A stretch of 24,058 nucleotides of DNA. It comes from an uncultured Lachnospiraceae bacterium. Its GTDB lineage: Bacteria > Bacillota > Clostridia > Lachnospirales > Lachnospiraceae. Positions 1 through 7,174 of the stretch are shown here, piece by piece. Both the position numbers and the translations under genes were made by a program. Below the pieces are notes generated by a model. That model saw only the letters and a list, made by a program, of their open reading frames with translations. It was not told the origin of the DNA and searched no databases. Position 1 is the stretch's first letter, and each line of letters begins with the position of its first letter. Location of the stretch: contig CAJKQE010000029.1 in the NCBI GenBank assembly GCA_905201915.1, positions 1 through 24,058 on the forward strand, in the 5' to 3' direction.

Positions 1-862
1 TTTTACCTTTTGATGCCTCTTCTAAAACACGCATAATCAAATATGACTGCATAATTTCCTTTTCTAAAAAGCATTCCTTTTTAATACAGAACATATCTCC
101 TATCTTTTTTACATACTTTCCATAAAGTATATCCGTTTGTTCCTGAAGATATTCTTCTATCTTCCACATATTCTCTGCTGCTCTGCCGATGCAGGTAACA
201 GCCCGAGGATTAATTTCCTCCATTACCGGAATAATCTGATGGCGAATTTTATTTCTCGTATACTCCGTTTCCTCATTTGTGCTGTCTGTTATCCATGAAA
301 TCCCCTGTATTCTTAAATACTCCTCAATCTCTGCCCGTTTCAAAAACAGCAAAGGGCGGATATATTCTCCGTTCTCCCCTGACACAGGTCGTATCCCCCC
401 AAGTCCCGCTGCTCCACTTCCTCTCAAAAGATTATGCAGTATAGTTTCTGCATTATCATTTTCATGATGAGCCAAGGCAATGATTTTTTTCCCTGAGCTT
501 TCAATATCTTCTATAGCTTTTTTAAATGCTTCTCTTCGAAGCTCCCTGCCTGCCTCTTCTAAAGAAATTTTCCTCTCTCTGGCAATTTCAGGTACATGAT
601 AATGAAATACAGAAAAAGGAACTTCCAACCTCTGACATACTTCTTTGGAAAATTCTTCATCACGTATTGCTTCTTCCCCTCTAATGTGATGATTAACATG
701 TACTGCACAAAGCTGAAATTCCTGCAATTTTTTATATTCTTTTAAAAGTTTTAGGAGACATACAGAGTCTGCTCCTCCTGAAATCCCCACAATTACATGG
801 CTTTTTTCTGGTATCATCTGATATTTTTCTATATAGGAAAACACTTTTTCTTCTGTTCTCAT
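1..862 (-). CDS. tilS: tRNA(Ile)-lysidine synthetase TilS, 3' end cut by window edge
   Basis: TilS uses ATP and lysine to convert C34 of the CAU-anticodon tRNA-Ile to lysidine, so that it reads AUA. About 287 codons are in the window. The N-type ATP pyrophosphatase P-loop SGGADS lies at residues 28-33, followed by a His-rich VHVNHHIRG segment and ALAHHENDNAET, both typical of the TilS catalytic domain. The C-terminal tRNA-binding domains lie outside the window. The start is uncertain. ATG at 862 has GGAGGAA upstream but 14 nt away; ATG at 883 gives seven more residues but has no good ribosome site. Either start overlaps the end of spoIIE (stop at 871), which points to translational coupling. 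The gene closes the sporulation block, as in the yabO-spoIIE-tilS region of B. subtilis. Confidence 0.95.
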   Translation of the reverse strand, partial: MRTEEKVFSYIEKYQMIPEKSHVIVGISGGADSVCLLKLLKEYKKLQEFQLCAVHVNHHIRGEEAIRDEEFSKEVCQRLEVPFSVFHYHVPEIARERKISLEEAGRELRREAFKKAIEDIESSGKKIIALAHHENDNAETILHNLLRGSGAAGLGGIRPVSGENGEYIRPLLFLKRAEIEEYLRIQGISWITDSTNEETEYTRNKIRHQIIPVMEEINPRAVTCIGRAAENMWKIEEYLQEQTDILYGKYVKKIGDMFCIKKECFLEKEIMQSYLIMRVLEEASKGK

Positions 863-870
863 GGCTGTCT

Positions 871-2358
871 TTAATTCCTCCATAATCCCGCTGCTAACAC
901 AGTCATATCGTCCGTTGCACAGTAGCCGCTATATGTAAGTACTCTTTCTAAAATCCCTCGTCCCAACTCCTGTGCTGCACTGGCATTGGTCTGTAAAATA
1001 ATCTCTTTCATAATTTCTTCCGCTTGTCCCTCCGGCAATGCGTCCAGCACTCCGTCTGTGACCATAATCAAAAAATCCCCTTCATAAAGCTTTTTGGTAG
1101 AAGACTCAAAATCTGCCTGCTGTACCAATCCCAAGGCAAGACTGGTAGATGAAATTGCCTCAACCCAATGGTCTCTTTTAATAAATGTAGTGGCTGCTCC
1201 GGCTTTTAAAAAATGGCACATTCCCGAATACAAATCTACCATAGAAATATCCACTGTAGAAAATCGTCCGTTTTTCGTCTTTAAATTCAATACAGAATTG
1301 ACCATTCTGGCTGCTGTTTCCCCTGAAAATCCAGCGTCAACAAGCTGTTCTAAAGTATCTACAATGCCCTCACTTTCCTGACATGCCTCAAGTCCGGACC
1401 CCATGCCATCTGAAAGGCACATGAAAAATTGTCCATTTTCTTCTGTAGTGCAGGTATAATTATCTCCTGAAATAGTTTCCTTATCCTTCGTTATTTTCAC
1501 CGCTCCGTAAAGCATTTTAAAATTCACTTCTTCTGCAAACCCCAAAACAGAAAATTCTCTGTTGATTAATGTTTTTCCGGTTTCCTTTGGTGTCATACGA
1601 GTTTGACACATTTTTGAAAGAACTGCTGCTGCTTCCCCTGCCGGCACACAACCTCCCCCCTTTGTCCGAAGCTCTGCATAATACCGAAGCTTTCCATCCG
1701 GCTGTTCTAAAAACCATACATTCCGAACCTGTATATGACGTTTTTTCAGCCGTCTGGCAAATTCTTCACGGAACTGAAGATCCACCTCTACCATGTCAAA
1801 TAAATCCCGTGACAGCACTTTCATAAGCTCCGCCATCTCCCCTAGCTGCTCTGCTACTGCTACTCGATTTTCCAGAAGTTTATTATTCCATATCAAATTC
1901 TGTCGTTCTCTGTCCATCATCTTTTGTAATTCCTGCACCAGCTTTCCCTGACTTATGCAAACCCCTGTCAAATCAGCTTTTGCCTTTCTGAATTTTTCCT
2001 CATCATCTTCTTCCATGATGCGCAGAAGGCTGTAAATTCTCTGATAGGACTGAACGGAATTCTGTTTCCAACACACCTGATTAAAATGACATCTTTTGCA
2101 CAGCCCTTCCTGTACTTCCTGTATCATCTCATCAATCTCTGTGCTGGAAAGATAATCCTTCCTATAAGGCATGCCATAAAAACTGTTTGCCAGTTTCTGA
2201 AAGGATTCTGCATAGCGCTGCATTTTTTCTTTTTGTGGGTGCTGTTCATAAGCCAAAGTTGCCGCACTTTTTTTCATCTCTGAAAAAATAGTTTTTGCCA
2301 TGTCACGTAATATAAGCAGTACGCTGATTACGAGCATGGCAATCATCCATTCCTGCAT
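871..2358 (-). CDS. spoIIE: SpoIIE-type PP2C serine phosphatase, short form with a single membrane anchor
   Basis: In the family, SpoIIE dephosphorylates SpoIIAA to release sigma-F in the forespore after asymmetric division. The 495-aa product has one N-terminal hydrophobic segment (about residues 4-20). A central region follows with CKRC...VCW, resembling the cysteine motif of the SpoIIE regulatory domain, then a C-terminal PP2C domain. The metal-binding aspartates are visible in SGDN, LSDGMGSG, VTDGVLDA and TDDMTVL, so it should be active. Classical SpoIIE is about 800 aa with some ten N-terminal transmembrane helices; those are absent here and there is no room for them upstream. ATG at 2358 is preferred over TTG at 2382 because GGGAGGG sits 6 nt before it. 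The upstream promoter looks Spo0A-dependent. Confidence 0.93.
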   Translation of the reverse strand: MQEWMIAMLVISVLLILRDMAKTIFSEMKKSAATLAYEQHPQKEKMQRYAESFQKLANSFYGMPYRKDYLSSTEIDEMIQEVQEGLCKRCHFNQVCWKQNSVQSYQRIYSLLRIMEEDDEEKFRKAKADLTGVCISQGKLVQELQKMMDRERQNLIWNNKLLENRVAVAEQLGEMAELMKVLSRDLFDMVEVDLQFREEFARRLKKRHIQVRNVWFLEQPDGKLRYYAELRTKGGGCVPAGEAAAVLSKMCQTRMTPKETGKTLINREFSVLGFAEEVNFKMLYGAVKITKDKETISGDNYTCTTEENGQFFMCLSDGMGSGLEACQESEGIVDTLEQLVDAGFSGETAARMVNSVLNLKTKNGRFSTVDISMVDLYSGMCHFLKAGAATTFIKRDHWVEAISSTSLALGLVQQADFESSTKKLYEGDFLIMVTDGVLDALPEGQAEEIMKEIILQTNASAAQELGRGILERVLTYSGYCATDDMTVLAAGLWRN

Positions 2359-2398
2359 CTTCTTCCCTCCCTGAATAAGCAACCGCTATCAAAAGAGT

Positions 2399-2432
2399 AT
2401 TATAGATGCTTTTTTCTTTAAACTTTGTCAAA
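2399..2432 (-). promoter_or_regulatory. Spo0A-type promoter of spoIIE with 21-bp spacer
   Basis: On the minus strand the -35 TTGACA (2426-2431) and -10 TATAAT (2399-2404) are both perfect sigma-A hexamers but are 21 bp apart. The -35 is embedded in TTTGTCAAA on the plus strand (2424-2432), which matches the 0A box TTGTCRAA. From established knowledge, B. subtilis spoIIE and spoIIG promoters have long 21-22 bp spacers with 0A boxes over the -35. A looser second box, TTGTCTGAA, lies about 30 bp upstream near 2460. Confidence 0.7.
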
Positions 2433-2475
2433 AACTGTACCTAAAAACAAAAAACTTTCAGACAAAATTTGCAGT

Positions 2476-2775
2476 TTATTCTTGTTCCTTAAAGACAATC
2501 TCATTGTCTTTTACAAGTCCCAGCTTATCTCTTGCTACTTCCTCTGCATATTCATCTGTTTCCATATATTCTTTCAAATCATCAATTTCTTTTGTCCGCT
2601 CTGTTTCTTCTGTCATTTTGTTATCCAGCTTCTCCAACTCCTGCTGATACTGAGAAAGCTGCTTCTCCACAGAAATGCTTTTTGTCATCATTGCAATAAA
2701 TAAAATTGCTACTACAAAGGTGATACTAAGCATCGCAATCCTGTTTTGAAGATTTCTTTTTTTTCTTCTCTTCAT
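2476..2775 (-). CDS. divIC: DivIC/FtsB-family septum protein
   Basis: This is a 99-aa bitopic protein with a basic N-terminus (KRRKKR), a single transmembrane segment at about residues 14-32, and a Gln/Glu/Lys-rich coiled coil at about 36-70. It ends in a short conserved tail (YAEEVARDKLGLVKDNEIVF) typical of the FtsB/DivIC family. In the family it joins FtsL and DivIB/FtsQ in the divisome to activate septal wall synthesis. It overlaps the 3' end of yabQ by 50 bp, an unusually long overlap for genes on one strand, through the Lys-rich tail of YabQ. The spacing before spoIIE (117 nt) holds the spoIIE promoter. Confidence 0.93.
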   Translation of the reverse strand: MKRRKKRNLQNRIAMLSITFVVAILFIAMMTKSISVEKQLSQYQQELEKLDNKMTEETERTKEIDDLKEYMETDEYAEEVARDKLGLVKDNEIVFKEQE

Positions 2776-3193
2776 TTTTACACTCTTTAATATCCCTTAC
2801 AATTTTCTGTTTACATACAAAAAGTTTAACTCTAATCCATTGAAATTTCAACCTTTTTCTCCACTTTCTTATAGGAGTCAAAATTTTTTCAATCAACCAT
2901 AAAGACAGATTAAAAAGCGGTTTACCAGGTCCTGCATAATAAATCCATGCACCTAATCCTATCGCCAAAAGAGCATAACTTCGAATAACGCCATTATTTT
3001 CCCTATATATAACAAAAAATAAAAAAACACCGGTAAAGCACCAATAAAAAATATCTTCTATTCCCATCCAGAAAGATGTATGTACGATAATTCTCCTAAT
3101 TATACGAAGTACATCATAACATACAGCTAAAAACACACCTGCCAGAAAAGTGCGGCAAAAGAAGATAAGCTCTTGATACATATACTCACTCAT
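2726..3193 (-). CDS. yabQ: Spore cortex biosynthesis protein YabQ
   Basis: YabQ is a membrane protein of the mother-cell/forespore outer membrane, needed for cortex formation in B. subtilis; its biochemical role is not known. The 155-aa product shows three or four hydrophobic segments in its first 100 residues. The segment around residues 20-35 (VCYDVLRIIRR) is characteristic of YabQ, and a basic, cytosolic-looking tail ends in a poly-Lys run. It starts 3 nt after the yabP stop codon. No good ribosome site is visible, so translation is probably coupled to yabP. The position between yabP and divIC matches the conserved order in spore formers. Confidence 0.9.
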   Translation of the reverse strand: MSEYMYQELIFFCRTFLAGVFLAVCYDVLRIIRRIIVHTSFWMGIEDIFYWCFTGVFLFFVIYRENNGVIRSYALLAIGLGAWIYYAGPGKPLFNLSLWLIEKILTPIRKWRKRLKFQWIRVKLFVCKQKIVRDIKECKNEEKKKKKSSKQDCDA

Positions 3194-3196
3194 GGT

Positions 3197-3481
3197 CTAC
3201 TGAAACAACCTCTTTAAAACACCTTCTCCACCTTTTGCTTTTGTAGTGCCCTGGCTGTAAATCAGACTATCTACTTTTCCGCCTATATCAACCTCCTGCT
3301 TTTCCAAATCAAGTCTGGTAACATGCAGTTCTTCTCCTTTTACAAGCAAAATTCCCTCTTCTGTTACAAGGCTTATTTCTTTTTCGTCAAAGGACTGCAC
3401 ATCTTTTACTCCCGTAATATTTCCTTCCCGGCGGTCTGTAAGCTGAAGTTTGTGAACTGCCTTATGCTGTTTTTCTTCCAA
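3197..3481 (-). CDS. yabP: Sporulation protein YabP
   Basis: A 94-aa YabP/YqfC-family protein, associated with sporulation and transcribed by sigma-E in B. subtilis. The core is a short all-beta domain: ITGVKDVQSFDEKEI, then TEEGILLVKGEELHV, then LDLEKQEVDIGGKV. The only plausible start in frame is TTG at 3481, 8-9 nt after GGGGGA; no in-frame ATG exists between it and the preceding gene. That ribosome site lies in the 3' arm of a hairpin (3489-3530), so translation may depend on where the transcript begins. Confidence 0.9.
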   Translation of the reverse strand: MEEKQHKAVHKLQLTDRREGNITGVKDVQSFDEKEISLVTEEGILLVKGEELHVTRLDLEKQEVDIGGKVDSLIYSQGTTKAKGGEGVLKRLFQ

Positions 3482-3488
3482 AATGACA

Positions 3489-3530
3489 ATCCCCCATACA
3501 TCTTCTTTATGAAAGATTATATGGGGGGAT
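3489..3530 (-). promoter_or_regulatory. Hairpin covering the yabP ribosome binding site
   Basis: The minus strand reads ATCCCCCCATA (3520-3530), a 21-nt loop, then TATGGGGGAT (3489-3498). This gives about 10 bp with one bulged C. The GGGGGA of the right arm is the apparent yabP Shine-Dalgarno. No U-tract follows, so it is unlikely to be a terminator. Sequestration of the ribosome site is inference. Confidence 0.5.
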
Positions 3531-3544
3531 AAAAATAATTATTC
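3516..3544 (-). promoter_or_regulatory. Candidate sigma-E promoter for yabP-yabQ-divIC
   Basis: On the minus strand GAATAATT (3537-3544) is followed after 13 nt by CATATAAT (3516-3523). The first matches the B. subtilis sigma-E -35 pattern GHATANTT in full; the second differs from the -10 CATACAMT at one position. The 13-nt spacing fits. Transcription would start near 3508, inside the loop of the hairpin described at 3489-3530. Confidence 0.5.
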
Positions 3545-3551
3545 CTTTTCA

Positions 3552-3791
3552 TTACAGATACTTAAAAAGTTCACTGGCCGCTTCCTTTTTCACTGTCTCT
3601 TGTACATCCAGTACCTCTACACGAACATTTTTACTGCCAAATTGAATTTCCAAAACATCTCCAGCTTTTACCTGAGCAGAAGCCTTCGCCGGCTTATCGT
3701 TAATCAGCACTCGTCCTGCATCACACGCCTCATTGGCTACAGTTCTTCTTTTAATCAATCTGGAAACTTTTAAATATTTGTCTAACCTCAT
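3552..3791 (-). CDS. rqcP: S4-domain RNA-binding protein RqcP (YabO/Hsp15-like)
   Basis: This 79-aa protein is essentially one S4 fold: MRLDKYLKVSRLIKRRTVANE at the N-terminus, then GRVLINDKPAK and the VKAGDVLEIQFG turn. RqcP binds 50S subunits carrying stalled peptidyl-tRNA and works with RqcH in C-terminal alanine tailing of incomplete chains. The AGGAG ribosome site lies 7 nt before ATG. It follows hup but is separated from it by a terminator (3821-3846). It heads the yabP-yabQ-divIC-spoIIE block as yabO does in Bacillus. Confidence 0.92.
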   Translation of the reverse strand: MRLDKYLKVSRLIKRRTVANEACDAGRVLINDKPAKASAQVKAGDVLEIQFGSKNVRVEVLDVQETVKKEAASELFKYL

Positions 3792-3820
3792 GGTCTTCTC
3801 CTATAGTTATAAAATAAGAT

Positions 3821-3846
3821 AAAAGGAGATACCCGAAGGCATCTCC
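3821..3846 (-). terminator. Intrinsic terminator after hup
   Basis: On the minus strand GGAGATGCC, a TTCG tetraloop and GGTATCTCC form a 9-bp stem with one G-U pair, followed by TTTTATCTTATTTTAT. On the plus strand the same position would be an A-C mismatch, which supports minus-strand use. It ends the hup transcript 13 nt after the stop codon. Confidence 0.88.
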
Positions 3847-3858
3847 CTTTCTATGCTC

Positions 3859-4134
3859 TTATGCATTTACTAAATCTTTTAAAGCCTTTCCTGCTTTGAA
3901 TTTTGGAGATTTAGATGCTGCGATTGTCATTGTTTCACCTGTCTGTGGGTTTCTTCCTTCTCTCGCTGCTCTTTCAGAAACTTCAAAAGTACCAAATCCA
4001 ACTAACTGAACTTTTTCACCTTTCTGCATTTCTTCGGATACAACATCAATAAACGCTTTTAAAGCTAAATCTGCATCTTTTTTAGATAACTGTGTTTTTT
4101 CTGCCATAGCAGCAACTAATTCTGTTCTGTTCAT
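3859..4134 (-). CDS. hup: HU-family DNA-binding protein
   Basis: A 91-aa HU protein of standard length, which coats and bends DNA as a homodimer in the nucleoid. The N-terminal helices (MNRTELVAAMAEKTQLSKKD) and the signature VGFGTFEVSERAAREGRNPQTG with the DNA-intercalating arm are intact, as is the C-terminal SPKFKAGKALKDLV. GGAGG lies 8 nt before ATG. It has its own near-consensus promoter (4233-4261), a leader of about 90 nt with two small hairpins, and its own terminator. It is therefore a strong monocistronic gene next to, but not part of, the yab block. Confidence 0.97.
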   Translation of the reverse strand: MNRTELVAAMAEKTQLSKKDADLALKAFIDVVSEEMQKGEKVQLVGFGTFEVSERAAREGRNPQTGETMTIAASKSPKFKAGKALKDLVNA

Positions 4135-4172
4135 GAGTATTTCCTCCTAAATAAATTTAGCACTGCAAAAAA

Positions 4173-4223
4173 GCTTAGTTCTAAGCGTTCTCTGCATTTT
4201 ATACGCGTACCGCCGTTTGCGGT
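4173..4223 (-). other. Two hairpins in the hup mRNA leader
   Basis: In the leader between the hup promoter and start codon, ACCGC-AAACG-GCGGT (4209-4223) and GCTTAG-AA-CTAAGC (4173-4186) are short inverted repeats. The second could fold with a 4-nt loop. They may stabilise or regulate the abundant hup message; function is not known. Confidence 0.4.
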
Positions 4224-4232
4224 CTACTGATA

Positions 4233-4261
4233 TTTATACCTTTTTTCATTGGGTTTGTCAA
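4233..4261 (-). promoter_or_regulatory. Sigma-A promoter of hup
   Basis: On the minus strand TTGACA (4256-4261), a 17-nt spacer and TATAAA (4233-4238) make a near-perfect housekeeping promoter. It lies about 100 nt before the hup start codon, in the gap after pgcA. Confidence 0.88.
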
Positions 4262-4289
4262 GCATATTACATCCTTATTTCCAGAGGTT

Positions 4290-6026
4290 TTACATCATTG
4301 CATCTATCAACTTTTTCACATCTGCGCCAAGCGCTGCTGACTTCTCATCAGCATCCTGTAAAGAAGTACCTTTAATACCATAATAGATCTTAATCTTAGG
4401 CTCTGTTCCGGATGGTCTTACACATACCCATGCATCATCATTTAAATCATAGTACAATACATTAGAATTTGGAAGACCTGTAGCTGTTACTTCTTTTGTC
4501 TCCATGTTCACAATGGTATCTGCCTTATAATCTCTTGCAGATAAAACTTTATATGCACCGATTTCTGTCGGAGGATTTTTTCTCAGATTTTCAAGGATTG
4601 TCTGAATTTTTTCAAGTCCTTCAATACCTTTTAAGGTAATGGACTGAATATCATCTTTGTAATATCCATATTTTTCATACATCGCTACCATTGCATCCCA
4701 AAGAGTCATACCCTTTGTCTTATAGTAAGCTGCTGCTTCACAAAGTGCCATAGTTGCAACAATAGCATCTTTATCTCTTGCATGTGTACCAATCAGGCAA
4801 CCGTAGCTTTCCTCAAATCCAAACAGATAACTTCCCTTTCCTTTTGTTTCAAAGCCTAAAATCTGCTGTCCGATATACTTAAATCCTGTTAATACTTCAA
4901 TAAATTCAACACCATAATGTTTCGCAATAGCTGCCGCCATATTTGTTGTAACAATAGTAGAAATAATTGCTCCGTCTTCAGGCAATTTTCCTAAAACTTC
5001 TTTTTTCTGTCCTACTTCATAATCAGCTAAGAGACAGCCGGACATATTTCCTGTAAGTGTATGGTATTCTCCTGTTTTACTATCTTTTACACGAACACCA
5101 AGACGGTCTGCATCCGGATCTGTTGCCAAAACTAAATCTGCGTCCACTTCTTTTGCCAACTTCAAACCTAATTCAAATGCTTCATCTGATTCAGGGTTTG
5201 GATAACTTACTGTCGGAAATTCACCATCCGGAAGCTCCTGCTCTTTTACAACATATACATTTTCAAAGCCCAATTCCTTTAATACACGTCTTGCAGGAAT
5301 ATTTCCTGTGCCGTGAAGGGGACTGTAAACAATTTTCAATTCTTTTGCCATCGCTTTAATGGCATCTGCATGAATGACCTGACTCTTTAACGCAGCCATA
5401 TAAGCATCATCTATTTCTTTTCCGATTACCACAAAAAGACCTGCTGCTTTTGCCGCTTCTTCATCCATGGTCTTTACTTCATTGTAATCAACAACTTTCT
5501 GCACTTCTGCCATAATACCGGAATCGTGAGGAGGTGTAATCTGTGCACCATCTTCCCAATATACCTTATATCCATTATATTCCGGTGGATTATGACTGGC
5601 AGTAATATTGATACCTGCAATACATCCCAACTCTCTTACTGCAAAAGATAATTCCGGTGTAGGTCTTAAAGTTTCAAAAATATAAGCCTTTACTCCGTTT
5701 GCAGCCAAACAAAGGGCTGCTTCCTTTGCAAATTCCGGTGACATACGGCGAGAATCGTAAGCAATAGCCACGCCTTTGGCCTGTCCGTTCACTGCTGCGA
5801 TATAATTTGCAAGCCCCTGAGTTGTTTTTCTTACTGTGTAAATATTCATACGGTTTGTACCCGCACCAATAATGCCTCTAAGACCAGCTGTTCCAAACTC
5901 CAATTCTTTATAAAAGCGCTCTTTTATTTCATTGTCATCCTGTTCAATTGCTTTTAATTCTGCCTTTGTATTCTCATCAAAATACGGGTTCTCTAACCAG
6001 TCTTTATAAAGTTCTTTGTAATCCAT
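4290..6026 (-). CDS. pgcA: Phosphoglucomutase/phosphomannomutase (PgcA type)
   Basis: A 578-aa alpha-D-phosphohexomutase that interconverts glucose 6-phosphate and glucose 1-phosphate, supplying UDP-glucose for envelope polymers and glycogen. All four family signatures are present: the phosphoserine loop TASHNP (about residues 140-145, Ser as phosphate carrier), the Mg-binding DPDADR (about 302-307), the sugar-binding GFEESYG (about 405-411), and the phosphate-binding RPSGTEPKIKIY near residue 540. Length is normal for the Firmicute PgcA group. GAGAGG lies 8 nt before ATG. A good promoter (6081-6109) overlaps the end of the upstream cotS-like gene, so it can be transcribed alone. Confidence 0.95.
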   Translation of the reverse strand: MDYKELYKDWLENPYFDENTKAELKAIEQDDNEIKERFYKELEFGTAGLRGIIGAGTNRMNIYTVRKTTQGLANYIAAVNGQAKGVAIAYDSRRMSPEFAKEAALCLAANGVKAYIFETLRPTPELSFAVRELGCIAGINITASHNPPEYNGYKVYWEDGAQITPPHDSGIMAEVQKVVDYNEVKTMDEEAAKAAGLFVVIGKEIDDAYMAALKSQVIHADAIKAMAKELKIVYSPLHGTGNIPARRVLKELGFENVYVVKEQELPDGEFPTVSYPNPESDEAFELGLKLAKEVDADLVLATDPDADRLGVRVKDSKTGEYHTLTGNMSGCLLADYEVGQKKEVLGKLPEDGAIISTIVTTNMAAAIAKHYGVEFIEVLTGFKYIGQQILGFETKGKGSYLFGFEESYGCLIGTHARDKDAIVATMALCEAAAYYKTKGMTLWDAMVAMYEKYGYYKDDIQSITLKGIEGLEKIQTILENLRKNPPTEIGAYKVLSARDYKADTIVNMETKEVTATGLPNSNVLYYDLNDDAWVCVRPSGTEPKIKIYYGIKGTSLQDADEKSAALGADVKKLIDAMM

Positions 6027-6042
6027 TTCGCTACCTCTCTAT

Positions 6043-6056
6043 GCAGATTTATCTGC
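6043..6056 (-). promoter_or_regulatory. Palindrome in the pgcA leader
   Basis: GCAGATAAATCTGC on the minus strand is a perfect inverted repeat with 6-bp arms around AA. It lies about 25 bp downstream of the expected pgcA transcription start and just upstream of the ribosome site. GCAGAT recurs inside the promoter spacer. It could be an operator or a small mRNA hairpin. Confidence 0.3.
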
Positions 6057-6080
6057 CCATTTGTAATTACTTTACAGATA

Positions 6081-6109
6081 ATTATACACTATATATCTGC
6101 AAATTTCAA
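6081..6109 (-). promoter_or_regulatory. Sigma-A promoter of pgcA
   Basis: On the minus strand TTGAAA (6104-6109) and TATAAT (6081-6086) are separated by exactly 17 nt. The -35 overlaps the stop codon region of the upstream gene. Confidence 0.8.
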
Positions 6110-7098
6110 ATACTACACTGTATTCTTTCCACAAAGCTTCTCCATTTTTCATACTGTGCTGTCAGCTTTTCTAATTTCTCCAGATTTTTTTCTGATATCC
6201 ATGCTTTATTATGCGTATAATAATAATTGGCCAGTTTCCAGTATTTTTCAGGATATGCAAATCGAATACTTAAATTTTCAAGTTCTTCTCTTGATAACGG
6301 CTTAATTTCCTGATATTTATTCAACATGTTTTTTCCGATTTCAAAATCCCAATCATGTTTTTCTAAAATTTTTCGCATAAATTGATATAAATCAGCTATT
6401 TGTACATCATAATTCCACCCATCAAAATTGGTAACTGCAATTTCGCTTCCAAATCTCTGTTCCAATATCCATACATTATGCTGATTATAATCACCATGAC
6501 AAACTTCTCCTCTGCCCAGTGCTCTCTTTCTCAAATTTTCATATTCCGAATTTTCCAACCTTTTTAAAGCTTCTTCCCCATTCTTTAAATAGCCTCTGAT
6601 ACTATCCAAAAACTGCAGTTCAAAATCATTCTTTTTCCGTTTTGCGGAAACAAATTTCCTGATTTTTCGAAGCTCTGCATTATGACGCTGAAATTCTCTG
6701 CTCAAAGGTTCTTTCACGTAGTGTGCCTGTATTGGCATTTGCATAACTTTATGTAAAGCTGCCATTGCCGATATACCGGCATAAACATCGTTCTCACTTC
6801 TGGTATCGCATTCCCTTCCCTGATACCAACGTTTCACTACATAGGGAATATTCTCTTTATCCAAAGAAATATAACTGCCCTCCTGATTTGCTAAAATTTC
6901 ATCCGTCAAAATCTCACTTGATTTGGAAACAGCCGAAAGCAGCTCTGCTTGATATTCCAGTTTTTTCTGTGTTCCGTAAAACTCTCTTATTAAAACCATA
7001 CCTTCTTTTGTATCGCAGATTAATGCCCCCCTTCCGCGATATACAGCCGCCGCTTCTAACCCATACTGCTCTAAAACACTAAGGCCTTTGTCATACAA
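6106..7098 (-). CDS. CotS-family spore coat protein (kinase-like fold)
   Basis: A 330-aa protein of the CotS/YsxE/YutH family, which shares the aminoglycoside-phosphotransferase fold. The Brenner-type loop CHGDYNQHN (about residues 199-207) and a downstream NFDGWNYD (about 222-229) are visible. In true kinases the latter is usually DFD/DWE, so Asn replaces the first Asp and activity is uncertain. The YaTYG-like C-terminal pattern AYPEKYWKLANYYY is typical of CotS homologs. In Bacillus these are spore coat components. The start is TTG at 7098, 8 nt after GGGGGA; no nearby in-frame ATG fits. The gene follows cca after 76 nt and precedes pgcA. A CATACAAT box at 7135-7142 could mark mother-cell expression, but no matching -35 is seen. 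Confidence 0.82.
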   Translation of the reverse strand: MYDKGLSVLEQYGLEAAAVYRGRGALICDTKEGMVLIREFYGTQKKLEYQAELLSAVSKSSEILTDEILANQEGSYISLDKENIPYVVKRWYQGRECDTRSENDVYAGISAMAALHKVMQMPIQAHYVKEPLSREFQRHNAELRKIRKFVSAKRKKNDFELQFLDSIRGYLKNGEEALKRLENSEYENLRKRALGRGEVCHGDYNQHNVWILEQRFGSEIAVTNFDGWNYDVQIADLYQFMRKILEKHDWDFEIGKNMLNKYQEIKPLSREELENLSIRFAYPEKYWKLANYYYTHNKAWISEKNLEKLEKLTAQYEKWRSFVERIQCSI

Positions 7099-7174
7099 TG
7101 GCTTTTCCCCCTTTTATTACCATATCTTCCTTTCATTGTATGCACAAAAGCCCAAGCTTAGAAGTGAGCAAAAT

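Noticed and set aside
2359..2382. Longer spoIIE start at TTG 2382
   Set aside because: The ribosome site GGGAGGG lies inside this extension and points to ATG 2358.
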